NCBI GenBank assembly: GCA_022843805.1 | Contig: JALHMY010000012.1 | Coordinates: forward strand, 1 to 64,000 | DNA length: 64,000 nucleotides | From: Fuerstiella sp. | GTDB taxonomy: Bacteria; Planctomycetota; Planctomycetia; Planctomycetales; Planctomycetaceae | Direction of reading: 5' to 3' | In this document: positions 9,601 through 16,457 of the stretch, one piece after another | How the letters are laid out: every line of letters begins with the position of its first letter | Numbering within the stretch: the first letter of the stretch is position 1 | Notes under the pieces: generated by a model | Seen by the model: only the letters and a program-made list of their open reading frames with translations | Told to the model about the DNA's origin: nothing | The model's database searches: none | Position numbers and translations under genes: made by a program

Positions 9601-10629
9601 ATGCCGGATGCTACCGGAAATCTCTTTCGCACGCCGGAACGACGTGATCGCACGTACGGGGACTCCGGGCAGATACTTGAAGCAGTGACCGATACAGGCG
9701 TTGTTCATTATCAATACGACAAAGAGGGAAACCTTATCCGGAAGAGCGACAAAAACGGGGACACTTTCTACCACTGGAACGCGGCTGGTATGTTATCCAG
9801 TGTTCAGAATTCGAAATTTGGTGAAATCACGTTTGCTTACGACGCGCTTGGACGGCGCATCAAAAAAACCTCGGGTACATCATCGGTTCTCTGGCGATGG
9901 GACGGCGATAACCCGGTCCAGGAATGGTATGAAACCGATTTGGCCGCCAAAGTTGAGGGTGGTCCGCCTTCGGATATCAGGGGACAGTTTCCAAAAGTGC
10001 CCGTCGTATTCATTTTCGATCCGGAGACTTCCGCGCCCGCACTTATGGTGCAGGGGAACGTTGCCTGTTCCATAGTTACCGACTATCTGGGGACGCCTTG
10101 CCGAACAATCGATTCGATGGGACAGACAACCTGGGATGCTGCATTGTCTGTTTACGGCGAGGCGAAAGTTGCATTCTCCAGGAATGGCTACTGCCCTTTT
10201 CGCTGGCCTGGGCAATATGAGGATGTGGAAACAGGGCTGCATTACAATCGATTTCGTTACTATGATCACGAATCCGGCCAGTATATTTCCCAGGACCCAA
10301 TTCGGCTCACCGGAGGACTCGAGTTATATGCCTACGCATCTGATCCTCTTTGGTGGACAGATCCGCTGGGATTGGCATGTTATGCGGCCACACGGACGAA
10401 CGGAGGAGTTGCAAGAGGACGGAAATTATCGCAGAAACAGGCGCTGGCCCGAATTCGTCGAGGCCTGGATGTTATGACTGATTCCGCATCGGAGGCCATC
10501 AGTCTTGCGAAACGAGCAATGAGAGGGAAACCAATGCGACACGCGCCACATGGGATTGGATCCGGATATCTTCCGCATGTACATCCGGCCCAACATGCAA
10601 ACACATCACATATTTTCTATCCCACCTGA
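6640..10629 (+). CDS. PAAR-RHS polymorphic toxin protein
   Basis: This protein has 1329 residues. Residues 1-130 form a PAAR-like domain (HPFVGFLIDP, PHIPIGGVFVPPPPGNECEM, LAALSCQSVGMP), which in known systems caps the spike of a contractile injection apparatus. A lysine-rich helical linker follows (about 170-215). Residues 230-330 are the DUF6531-type entry (GHPVDIATGKVF, GPLGHGWHHSYD). From there to about 1240 there are many YD/RHS repeats such as YDDRGNRIL and YDALGRRIKK, which build the toxin-holding cocoon. The core ends with the hallmark QDPIRLTGGLELYAYASDP and DPLGLA at 1241-1246. The last 83 residues are the variable tip. An AAAGGAG site precedes the ATG. No immunity gene follows; the next gene is on the opposite strand 16 bp away. 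There is no signal peptide. Confidence 0.92.
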   Translation: MLAAKHFDPVVGVDIHIIQPPGPVPPVPIPHPFVGFLIDPADYVPIIGSTVQINGLHRAQAGTAGKCVPPHIPIGGVFVPPPPGNECEMFMGSATVEIDGEAQSYMSLAALSCQSVGMPSIPRISPKKKTVPKCLMLPTSVVLPIPAGPPVMIGGPPTISLSAMAMKIGLAALGKGLKKLRKLQKGSKKIKALSDKVHAAAKKAMNKLGIPPNVQNKVHRSICSVTGHPVDIATGKVFTDAVDFELPGPLPLKWERVYFTTSVYRGPLGHGWHHSYDVALLQEEDAVVVRLTDGRSVTFPALVPGESYFDRQERLSLGHDSDGYLLQDSSGLSWRFGRVTFDRDVLALMQVENRTGDRIEFCYDKYGWIELIVDSAGRRLPVSTDAGGRILEIRAPHPDNLHDTISLVSYEYDSKGRLTCVRDGMSQPMTFRYTGFLLTQETDRNGLSFYFEYDGADEHARCVHTWGDGGIYNHRLDYDLVLKQTRVTNSLGNSAVHYWNDEGLVFRAIDPLGYAKETVFSEYHQPLVELDELGQATVYGYDDRGNRILTVSPDEAKTEVVFNELDLPVRVLDALGKFWFRTYDEFGQLLSRLDPTGRETRFEYDAKQLSGIIDPAGGVTRISYDSDGNVNGVTLPNGGQSRWIHDRLGRPVVMTDPVGNVERREYDVLNRVVRVLEPDGNELIMRYDQVGNLAYVKDQQHEVHFTYAGTGCMTCRREAENSVSFSFNTEEDLVAVTNEHGLVYRLELDERRQVVREYGFDGIRRIYTRDAAGRIVRQERASGLFALYHYDPAERVTAVHYNDGTMESFAWRKDGQLIEAVNGSCTVRFERDAVGRIVKESQDDYWVSSEYSPPGYRREIRTSTGACQTIERDSLGDVIRMQYRDEKADPSEILWETEIKRDQMGWEMERTLPGGVRSRWQRDTSGRPLHHHVPGAGGYDRDVRYEWGINDRLQKTDDAHRGTSRFEHDKFGNLMAAVYEGGTTELRMPDATGNLFRTPERRDRTYGDSGQILEAVTDTGVVHYQYDKEGNLIRKSDKNGDTFYHWNAAGMLSSVQNSKFGEITFAYDALGRRIKKTSGTSSVLWRWDGDNPVQEWYETDLAAKVEGGPPSDIRGQFPKVPVVFIFDPETSAPALMVQGNVACSIVTDYLGTPCRTIDSMGQTTWDAALSVYGEAKVAFSRNGYCPFRWPGQYEDVETGLHYNRFRYYDHESGQYISQDPIRLTGGLELYAYASDPLWWTDPLGLACYAATRTNGGVARGRKLSQKQALARIRRGLDVMTDSASEAISLAKRAMRGKPMRHAPHGIGSGYLPHVHPAQHANTSHIFYPT

Positions 10630-10645
10630 TGATTATGCAGTCCGA

Positions 10646-11740
10646 CTACGCCACCTTCTTCAGAAACGTGACGCGTCCCGTGACGACCCATTCAACAACA
10701 TAAATGTTTCCATGGGCGTCGAAACAGGCATCGTGGGGATGGATGAAACGGCCATTCTCCCACCGTTCAGGCTGTTCACGCATTTTGAAATTATCGGCCA
10801 GCACCTGTTCGGTCCATTGAGGGTCATATCCCAGATGCACGCTGACCTGATTGTCTTTGTCAAAGATTGAGACTCGCGCGTGCAGATCGGGTATCAGCAG
10901 ACTCGTCCCGCGGATATCAAAATGGGCCGGAAAACTCACGTTGCCGACAATACTCACCGGTTTGCCTTCCAGTGTCAGATACTGCAGCCGGGCGTTGGCG
11001 CGGTCCGCAATCACCAGCATCGGATCACGGCCCGGACGATCATCCAGCCAGATGCCATGCGGAGTTTTGAACTTCCCCGGCTCCTCGCCCGTGCCTCCGA
11101 ACGAACGCACATATCGGGCATCCCTGTCGTATTGATGGATATAGTTCAGCCCATAGCCATCAGCCGCGTAGAAACCGCCGTCCGGAGCAAACGCAATATT
11201 GGTCGGACTGTATTTCTCCGGCGAATCATAAAGTTTCGATTCGGCAGGAAAGGGCAGCTCCCAGACGCCTTCACCGCTCAGCGTGGTCTTTGTCAGCAAA
11301 CCGGGCCGCTGCGGCGAATTATCGGGCGGTTTGGTGGTGGTAATTGCCAGGTACAGAAATTCTTCGTTTCCGTCCCTGCGGATATCAATTCCATGACCGC
11401 CAAAGTTCCATTGTTTGCCAAATGATCGGACGAATTTTCCCGACGGCTCAAACACAGCCACGGTGTCGATACCCGAGTTGAATGGTGCTCGGTGAGTAAT
11501 ATAAATCAGTCCTGTAGCATCAGTGGCTACGCCATGAGTGGCATGCCATCGAATATGTTCTGGCAGCTCACCCCAGTTGTGGTGACACTCATAGGTGAAT
11601 TCCCCGGAGCCAACGATGGCTGGCTTTGATCCGGCCTTGTCCGACGCATGCACAAAGAAGCCGGAAGTCAGAGCCGTTGCTGCCGTGGCGCTGGCAGATT
11701 TCAGAAAACCCCGTCGTTCCGGATTTAATGCGTCAGACAC
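10646..11740 (-). CDS. Exported NHL-type beta-propeller protein
   Basis: This 364-residue protein starts at GTG 11740, with GGAGGGG about ten bases upstream. Residues 7-30 (RRGFLKSASATAATALTSGF) form a twin-arginine signal. The rest is a six-bladed NHL propeller like those of peptidyl-alpha-hydroxyglycine lyase relatives: GVATDATGLIYITHR, VAVFEPSGKFVRSFG, IAFAPDGGFYAADGYG, YVRSFGGTGEEPGKFKTPHG and DACFDAHGNIYVVEW mark successive blades. In planctomycetes such proteins are common and mostly without known ligands. It is convergent with the RHS gene and divergent from the Rieske gene. An enzymatic role cannot be confirmed. Confidence 0.85.
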   Translation of the reverse strand: MSDALNPERRGFLKSASATAATALTSGFFVHASDKAGSKPAIVGSGEFTYECHHNWGELPEHIRWHATHGVATDATGLIYITHRAPFNSGIDTVAVFEPSGKFVRSFGKQWNFGGHGIDIRRDGNEEFLYLAITTTKPPDNSPQRPGLLTKTTLSGEGVWELPFPAESKLYDSPEKYSPTNIAFAPDGGFYAADGYGLNYIHQYDRDARYVRSFGGTGEEPGKFKTPHGIWLDDRPGRDPMLVIADRANARLQYLTLEGKPVSIVGNVSFPAHFDIRGTSLLIPDLHARVSIFDKDNQVSVHLGYDPQWTEQVLADNFKMREQPERWENGRFIHPHDACFDAHGNIYVVEWVVTGRVTFLKKVA

Positions 11741-12055
11741 AGGACATCCCCTCCATCAACAGCCGCCAGTTCAAACTTACAGGTCAGTATCGAGGCTACA
11801 GGATCATAGTCGAAATGAGATTCAGCTTCCACGATTCGCTCGTTCTGCCAAAGTAGCCATCACTCTCCGAGTGATGAACTGCGATTCTTTTTTTGTGCCT
11901 CGGCATCGATCAGAAAGCACATTCTGAATTCGTCAAACCACAGAATCCTGGTAAAATAACCGATTCGTCTGCGGAGGCCGTCGCGGGAAGAAGAAATCCC
12001 GGCGACGGGCAGGATGGTGGCTCAGTGATCAGAACACAGCGGTTTGGATCAAATA
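11741..12055. other. Divergent intergenic region, nothing recognised
   Basis: These 315 bases separate the minus-strand propeller gene from the plus-strand Rieske gene and must hold both promoters. Apart from the GGAGGGG translation signal of the propeller gene, I see no repeat, hairpin, small gene or convincing sigma-70 site. Confidence 0.5.
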
Positions 12056-12517
12056 ATGTCGGAATTTCGAACGGTTGCCAAAGCAGGCGACATCCCGGAA
12101 GGGCAGGGGCGATGTTTTGCGCTGGATGGCACGATGGTGGGCGTGTTTCTGGATCAGGGCCGGTATTTTGCGATCAACGACTTTTGCCCTCATATGGGGG
12201 CGTCTTTATCTGAAGGCTATGTGGAAAACGGTGCCGTGATGTGTCCGTGGCACGCATGGCGTTTCAGCCTGTGCGATGGCACATGGCTGGACAATTCCAA
12301 AAGCAGCATTCGCACGCCCTGTTACGAAGTTCGGGTTGAAGGTGATCAGATTCAGGTCAGGATGCCCGCCCCGATTCCGGCCCCGGCAAAGCCTGACAAC
12401 GGCAGTACACCCGACAGCCCGGCGAACACCAAAGCCGGGACATCGGCTGATGCCAGCATGGGTAGCGAGCCTGTCGGTGACGAGCATGGCACGGCCGAAC
12501 CGGATGACGCCAGATGA
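12056..12517 (+). CDS. Rieske [2Fe-2S] ferredoxin-like protein
   Basis: This 153-residue protein has a Rieske domain of the NirD/ferredoxin-component type in residues 1-100. The cluster ligands are visible as CPHMGASLSEG and, further on, MCPWHAWRFSL, giving the C-x-H ... C-x2-H pattern. Residues after about 105 form a Pro/Ala/Ser-rich tail (PAPIPAPAKPDN). I preferred ATG 12056 to the TTG four codons earlier. The stop overlaps the ATG of the aminotransferase gene by four bases (ATGA), so the pair is translationally coupled. A soluble electron carrier for an oxygenase or reductase is likely, but no partner oxygenase is present in the window. Confidence 0.88.
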   Translation: MSEFRTVAKAGDIPEGQGRCFALDGTMVGVFLDQGRYFAINDFCPHMGASLSEGYVENGAVMCPWHAWRFSLCDGTWLDNSKSSIRTPCYEVRVEGDQIQVRMPAPIPAPAKPDNGSTPDSPANTKAGTSADASMGSEPVGDEHGTAEPDDAR

Positions 12518-13761
12518 ACACATCGCACCAGATGAACACATCGCAGAGGTTCACGGAGCTGTCCTGGCCGGTTGCGGATAAAGCTGTACGCGACGTTTTT
12601 CTTTCAATGTTCTCTGACGGCAGCTGGGGCCGATATCATGGACCGCACTGCAATGCGCTGATTGCTGAACTGGCTCAGTATCATCACACCGAGCACGTGA
12701 TCCTCTGCAGCAGTGGCACGTCGGCGGTGGAGCTTGCACTGCGAGGGGTGGGTGTCGGCTCGGGTGATGAGGTGATTTTGTCGGCCTATGATTTTAAGGC
12801 CAATTTCCTCAACGTACTGACTCTGGGTGCGACTCCCGTTCTTATTGATACTCTGCCTGGTCTGCCTGTGATGGATTGTCGGCAGTTGAATGACGCCATT
12901 ACTGATCGGACACGAGCCGTCATTTGTTCGCATCTGCATGGTTGTCTGGCGCCGGTGAAACGAATTGTGCAGGTGGCTGAGGCTCGTGGTGTTGCGGTTG
13001 TGGAGGATGCCTGTCAGGCTCCGGGAGCCCTGATCGATGGATCTCGTGTGGGAACTCTGGGTACGGCAGGAACGCTCAGTTTCGGCGGAAGTAAGTTATT
13101 GACAGCGGGGCGTGGCGGTGCGGTGCTGACTCGCGATGCAGCGGTCGCCCAGCGCATTCGTCTGTATACTCAGCGAGGCAATGATGCATATCCGCTGTCG
13201 GAAATGCAGGCGGCCGTCCTGCTGCCTCAGCTGCGAATGCTGGATGAATGTAATTTACACCGATTTAAAAATGTGCAGCATCTTCGAAAATGTCTTGCGG
13301 AGACTGGTGCATTGCAGCCGCTGGGGTTTCCCCCTCAGCAGAATGGATCGGTTGAACCGGCTGAATGCTCGGTGCTGCATGTAGGCGCGGACCCATCAGT
13401 CAGTCTTCCGGTCTTCTACAAAGTTGCCTTTCTGATGACGCAGGGCAGCGAACCGATCAGGCAGAGCGACGAAGCTGAGAACACGGATCGATCTCCCGGT
13501 GGCTCGCGCGACAGCAGCAGTCTGGTTCGTGACAGGTCACGCATTGAATTACAGTCAGCACGGGCTCGTGATCGAGGTCTGCCCCTTGACCCGGGTTTTC
13601 CCGCATTACACAGAATTCACAGCCGACGGCGATTTCGGGCGGTGAATTCATTAGACTGTGCGAATGAGCTTCACGACGGGCTGATGATCATGCATCATCC
13701 GGTTCTGCTGTGTGGCGACCAGGAAATGCAGGCCGTATCTGAATTGCTCGCGGGCCTGTGA
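12514..13761 (+). CDS. DegT/DnrJ/EryC1/StrS family aminotransferase
   Basis: This 415-residue PLP enzyme of the sugar-aminotransferase family shows LCSSGTSAVELAL (about 67-79), the cofactor-binding VVEDACQAPGA (about 163) and the Schiff-base Lys in SFGGSKLL (about 190). Family members aminate keto-sugars for cell-surface or secondary metabolites. Residues about 305-360 are unlike the family and Arg/Ser-rich; I looked for compensating frameshifts there and found none clear. The final 51 residues (from HRIHSRRRFRAV) are encoded again at 16241-16393, beyond an intervening cassette. The start region carries a 15-bp direct repeat that duplicates the start codon (ATG at 12514 and 12532). It is coupled to the Rieske gene by a four-base overlap. 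Confidence 0.85.
   Translation: MNTSHQMNTSQRFTELSWPVADKAVRDVFLSMFSDGSWGRYHGPHCNALIAELAQYHHTEHVILCSSGTSAVELALRGVGVGSGDEVILSAYDFKANFLNVLTLGATPVLIDTLPGLPVMDCRQLNDAITDRTRAVICSHLHGCLAPVKRIVQVAEARGVAVVEDACQAPGALIDGSRVGTLGTAGTLSFGGSKLLTAGRGGAVLTRDAAVAQRIRLYTQRGNDAYPLSEMQAAVLLPQLRMLDECNLHRFKNVQHLRKCLAETGALQPLGFPPQQNGSVEPAECSVLHVGADPSVSLPVFYKVAFLMTQGSEPIRQSDEAENTDRSPGGSRDSSSLVRDRSRIELQSARARDRGLPLDPGFPALHRIHSRRRFRAVNSLDCANELHDGLMIMHHPVLLCGDQEMQAVSELLAGL
13609..13761 (+). repeat. 153-bp direct repeat, copy 1 (3' end of the aminotransferase gene)
   Basis: From CACAGAATTCACAGCC through the TGA stop, this sequence recurs at 16241-16393 with five differences that I count: three synonymous changes, Asp to Glu and Leu to Gln. 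The copies bracket a 2.48-kb block with three minus-strand genes. Confidence 0.92.
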
Positions 13762-13805
13762 GTGACGAGATCAATTTGAAGTAAGGACCACTTTCAAATC
13801 GTGGT

Positions 13806-14393
13806 TCAGTTTTGCGATTGTGGAAGTACATGGACAACAGCATTTGCGATTACAGTCTCAGCAGATTCAAATTGGGCACGACCTTTTCGCTGTTGTGAAA
13901 TCAGAATCAGCTGCATCAGGTAATCACCGGGAACTTCAGGAATCCACAGTCGCCCATCCCATGTCAGTTTGCCGCTCTTGTCGACTCTTGCTCCTTTCCC
14001 GACGGACGACATTACTCGAAAACCTGGAGCAATGGACGACCTGCGCAGCATCTGAATTCGCATGGACGCAAGAGGAAGATCTGCGACGCCTTTCGGTAAG
14101 TTCTGCGGTTTTGCAAAGTTAAGAATACCGTTCTTAACTCGAAATACACCTGGATCTCCAATAACAACTGCTTCAACGGGAACATGTTGCGACCATGTAA
14201 AACTCATTGAGCCAGCGAGTCCATCCTGGCTACCGACTTGCAGCCGAGTCGGTTGGAACCGGCCGGTATCCGGAGTTGCAGATCCTTCCGGAAGCTCGGC
14301 CGGGCCGAATGCGGCCCAGTCAATTCTGGAGTTTGCAAAAACGCCCAGCACTAAGAGCAAACTAAAAGTTATGATCCAGGCTGTTCGCTGCAC
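13806..14393 (-). CDS. Exported protein of unknown function (cassette gene 3)
   Basis: This 195-residue protein has an N-terminal hydrophobic segment (AWIITFSLLLVLGVFANS, residues 5-22) that acts as a signal or anchor. The rest is a single beta-rich domain with no motif I recognise, including SMSFTWSQHVPVEAVVIGD and LTWDGRLWIPEVPGDYLMQ; the latter resembles carboxypeptidase-regulatory or Ig-like folds only loosely. It is the last gene of the inserted cassette on the minus strand, 23 bp downstream of the prepilin-like gene and presumably co-transcribed with it. It may accompany the pseudopilin, but this is inference. Confidence 0.65.
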   Translation of the reverse strand: MQRTAWIITFSLLLVLGVFANSRIDWAAFGPAELPEGSATPDTGRFQPTRLQVGSQDGLAGSMSFTWSQHVPVEAVVIGDPGVFRVKNGILNFAKPQNLPKGVADLPLASMRIQMLRRSSIAPGFRVMSSVGKGARVDKSGKLTWDGRLWIPEVPGDYLMQLILISQQRKGRAQFESAETVIANAVVHVLPQSQN

Positions 14394-14416
14394 AAATCAC
14401 CCTCTTGCCATTCTGC

Positions 14417-15382
14417 TCAATTCCCTGCCATGTCACCGCTGTTCACTGTCCCCAGCGCCCAATACACCGTGTAGTCGATATTGGACGAAATAAAACGCAC
14501 ACTTCCATCCAGCAGCAATAGCATTGCACCACCGCTGTGAAGACTCGATGCCGCAATGGGGCCGTCGTAGCGACCATTCGGACTAAACGACCATGAATTT
14601 GGATTCAGCAGGTGATGATATGGTTGCTCGCTTCCGTTGAGAAAAATGTGATTCGACAGTTGAACTCCAGGAACCGTTTGTTGCAAAGTCTGCGGGTCTA
14701 AACAATACTGACGCAATTCCGCCTCATTACCGGGGGGAAATTCGCGAAGGATGCTCCAGGAAAATCGAAGAGGGTGCGACCTTGCAACACTCTCGATCGA
14801 CGCGGGATCCGGATAAAACTGAACAAGCTTTTCTGCCATCAATGCCGTATTCGCCAACCCGTCGGTGACGAGCGAAAACCTGAAGGGCTTCTGATACGTT
14901 TGGTAATTGTGAACGCCGGAGGACCTCCCTATGGTTGAACCGCCATTAATCCAGTAACTAATTTCGGTTTTCTCCGGCTTTGCAGCAAAATCTGTCGGAC
15001 AAAGATACGAGCCTGGGCTTATGACGCCGGAGTAATCAACTGGCAGTCCCTGGGTCACCAGGCTGTCAATCTCCTCAAATCGCTGATGGAGCGGTGCCTG
15101 GTCGATATGAGGAAGGATGGATCGCAGCGGGCGATGAACATCAATGAAGCCATGCTGATCATGGAAGGAATGCATGGCTATGCCAACCTGATGGAGATTG
15201 TTTCGGCACTGTGTCATTCTGGCACTTTCGCGAGCAGACTGCACCGCCGGAAGCAGCAGCGACATCAGGACCGTCACGACAGCAACGACTACCAGGAGTT
15301 CGACGGGAGTCACCCCACGACGTGGTATCGCGTGCAGAGCGTTGCAGGTTGGCAAACACATTAAATGCGAATTCCTTTTCAT
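14417..15382 (-). CDS. DUF1559 prepilin-like protein (cassette gene 2)
   Basis: This is a 321-residue protein of the DUF1559 family, greatly expanded in planctomycetes. The type IV prepilin leader is at residues about 20-46: RRGVTPVELLVVVAVV, with cleavage expected after Gly and Glu at position 5 of the mature protein. LLLPAVQSARESARMTQC and NNLHQVGIAMHSFHD follow, as is standard for the family. The C-terminal family motif ends in LLLLDGSVRFISSN. I chose ATG 15382 because AAAGGAG (15388-15394) lies five bases before it; a TTG eight codons upstream is less likely. It lies in the block bracketed by the 153-bp repeats. It probably forms or decorates a pseudopilus or surface fibre. Confidence 0.9.
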   Translation of the reverse strand: MKRNSHLMCLPTCNALHAIPRRGVTPVELLVVVAVVTVLMSLLLPAVQSARESARMTQCRNNLHQVGIAMHSFHDQHGFIDVHRPLRSILPHIDQAPLHQRFEEIDSLVTQGLPVDYSGVISPGSYLCPTDFAAKPEKTEISYWINGGSTIGRSSGVHNYQTYQKPFRFSLVTDGLANTALMAEKLVQFYPDPASIESVARSHPLRFSWSILREFPPGNEAELRQYCLDPQTLQQTVPGVQLSNHIFLNGSEQPYHHLLNPNSWSFSPNGRYDGPIAASSLHSGGAMLLLLDGSVRFISSNIDYTVYWALGTVNSGDMAGN

Positions 15383-15387
15383 CTGAA

Positions 15388-15394
15388 CTCCTTT
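15388..15394 (-). promoter_or_regulatory. Ribosome binding site of the DUF1559 gene
   Basis: On the minus strand AAAGGAG is followed by five bases and ATG. It settles the start of the prepilin-like gene at 15382. Confidence 0.7.
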
Positions 15395-15463
15395 AGCAGA
15401 AGACAAACTGTCCTCTTCTGAACGCGCACCCTGGTTCTGCGAGATCGCAGTATTCTAGTCGGA

Positions 15464-15907
15464 CTACTGGATGAGAAACAGCTGGTTATCGCCCGACCAT
15501 TGGCTTACGGGGTCGATAGTATCCCACTGTTCTGTCAATACATTGAACTGTTCCAGGTCTCCCGTATATGTGTACTCTCCAAACGAATAGCTTCCTGAGC
15601 CGTACGCAACCCAATCAGAGGGTGTGCCTTCGGGACGCGCGGTATTGTCGAGCGAAGAATCGCGAGACAGGTAGATGAGTGAGTTATTGTGCGGACCTGC
15701 GCCACTGGCAACGACACGGAGCTCGAAGTTCGGAGGCGCAAAACAATACAGTCTTGTGTAACCAGGTGAGGAGTTTGGGTTTCCTACAGGAGTGGCGGCG
15801 CAGCCAGCAAGCAGGAACAGTACCAGACAACAGATTGCTGTCCGATACGTGCGATGTCCGGATGAAATGGTCGGATGTGATTTGCGGCTTGAATCTGTTC
15901 GGTTCAT
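15464..15907 (-). CDS. Small lipoprotein of unknown function (cassette gene 1)
   Basis: This 147-residue protein has an N-terminal signal and lipobox: CCLVLFLLAGC at about residues 26-36, with Cys as the acylated residue. The mature part is short and rich in Gly, Ser, Tyr and Asn (YGSGSYSFGEYTYTGD) and has no family motif I recognise. It is first in the minus-strand order lipoprotein, DUF1559 protein, exported protein. The stop is about 80 bp from the DUF1559 start. An outer-membrane or periplasmic partner of the pseudopilin is plausible but not shown. Confidence 0.65.
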   Translation of the reverse strand: MNRTDSSRKSHPTISSGHRTYRTAICCLVLFLLAGCAATPVGNPNSSPGYTRLYCFAPPNFELRVVASGAGPHNNSLIYLSRDSSLDNTARPEGTPSDWVAYGSGSYSFGEYTYTGDLEQFNVLTEQWDTIDPVSQWSGDNQLFLIQ

Positions 15908-16240
15908 ATGATCTTCCTTAATACCACTAGCCGGGTCAATGCGAATGCGTTACATGGCATGAAGTTACCCCCCCCCCCAAAGATTTCAAGTGCGTGTTGA
16001 GGGATATTCTGAATTTCTTCGAGAAATTTTCTTGCAACCGAATCTCAGCGCGAACAGCCAGAAACTATGCCGGCAAGGTGGCGCATGGAGCGCACTTGCT
16101 TGCCGATCGCGTCGATCCGCCCTTCCGATCTGCCTTCCATCAATGCTTTCGTAACTGTTGAAATTCTGTACCACAGTCCGTTCGCCTTTACCGAATCGTT
16201 GCCGGGATTCTGTTTTGAACACTCCATTTGTCCAGGAACC
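15908..16240. other. Distal part of the inserted block, non-coding
   Basis: These 333 bases lie between the lipoprotein gene and the second copy of the aminotransferase 3' end. They contain a run of eleven C residues at 15968-15978. A short minus-strand open frame at 16045-16227 has no recognisable product and was not called. No integrase, transposase or terminal inverted repeat was seen at the junction. Confidence 0.55.
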
Positions 16241-16393
16241 CACAGAATTCACAGCCGACGGCGATTTCGGGCGGTGAATTCATTAGACTGTGCGAATGAG
16301 CTTCACGACGGGCTGATGATCATGCATCATCCGGTCCTGCTGTGTGGCGAACAGGAAATGCAGGCCGTATCCGAATTGCTCGCGGGACAGTGA
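16241..16393 (+). pseudogene. Duplicate 3' end of the aminotransferase gene (153-bp repeat, copy 2)
   Basis: This detached fragment encodes the last 50 residues of the aminotransferase (HRIHSRRRFRAV to VSELLAGQ) with the stop at the same place as in copy 1. It has no start or body. It sits 64 bp before the universal stress gene, so it is probably the original end of the aminotransferase gene, left behind when the 13762-16240 block entered and copy 1 took its place. The reverse, with copy 2 brought by the block, is also possible. Confidence 0.85.
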
Positions 16394-16457
16394 GTCGCCA
16401 CCATGTGTTTGGTTAAGATCAATCGGATATGTGTCTCGATTGCGGGAGTCATCTGTC

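Noticed and set aside
13400-13600. Frameshift in the aminotransferase gene
   Set aside because: The Arg/Ser-rich stretch looks odd, but neither other frame gives a better family match and the C-terminal domain is in frame, so an insertion is more likely.
16045-16227. Small minus-strand frame in the cassette edge as a transposase remnant
   Set aside because: No DDE or HUH motif and no terminal inverted repeats; too short to support.
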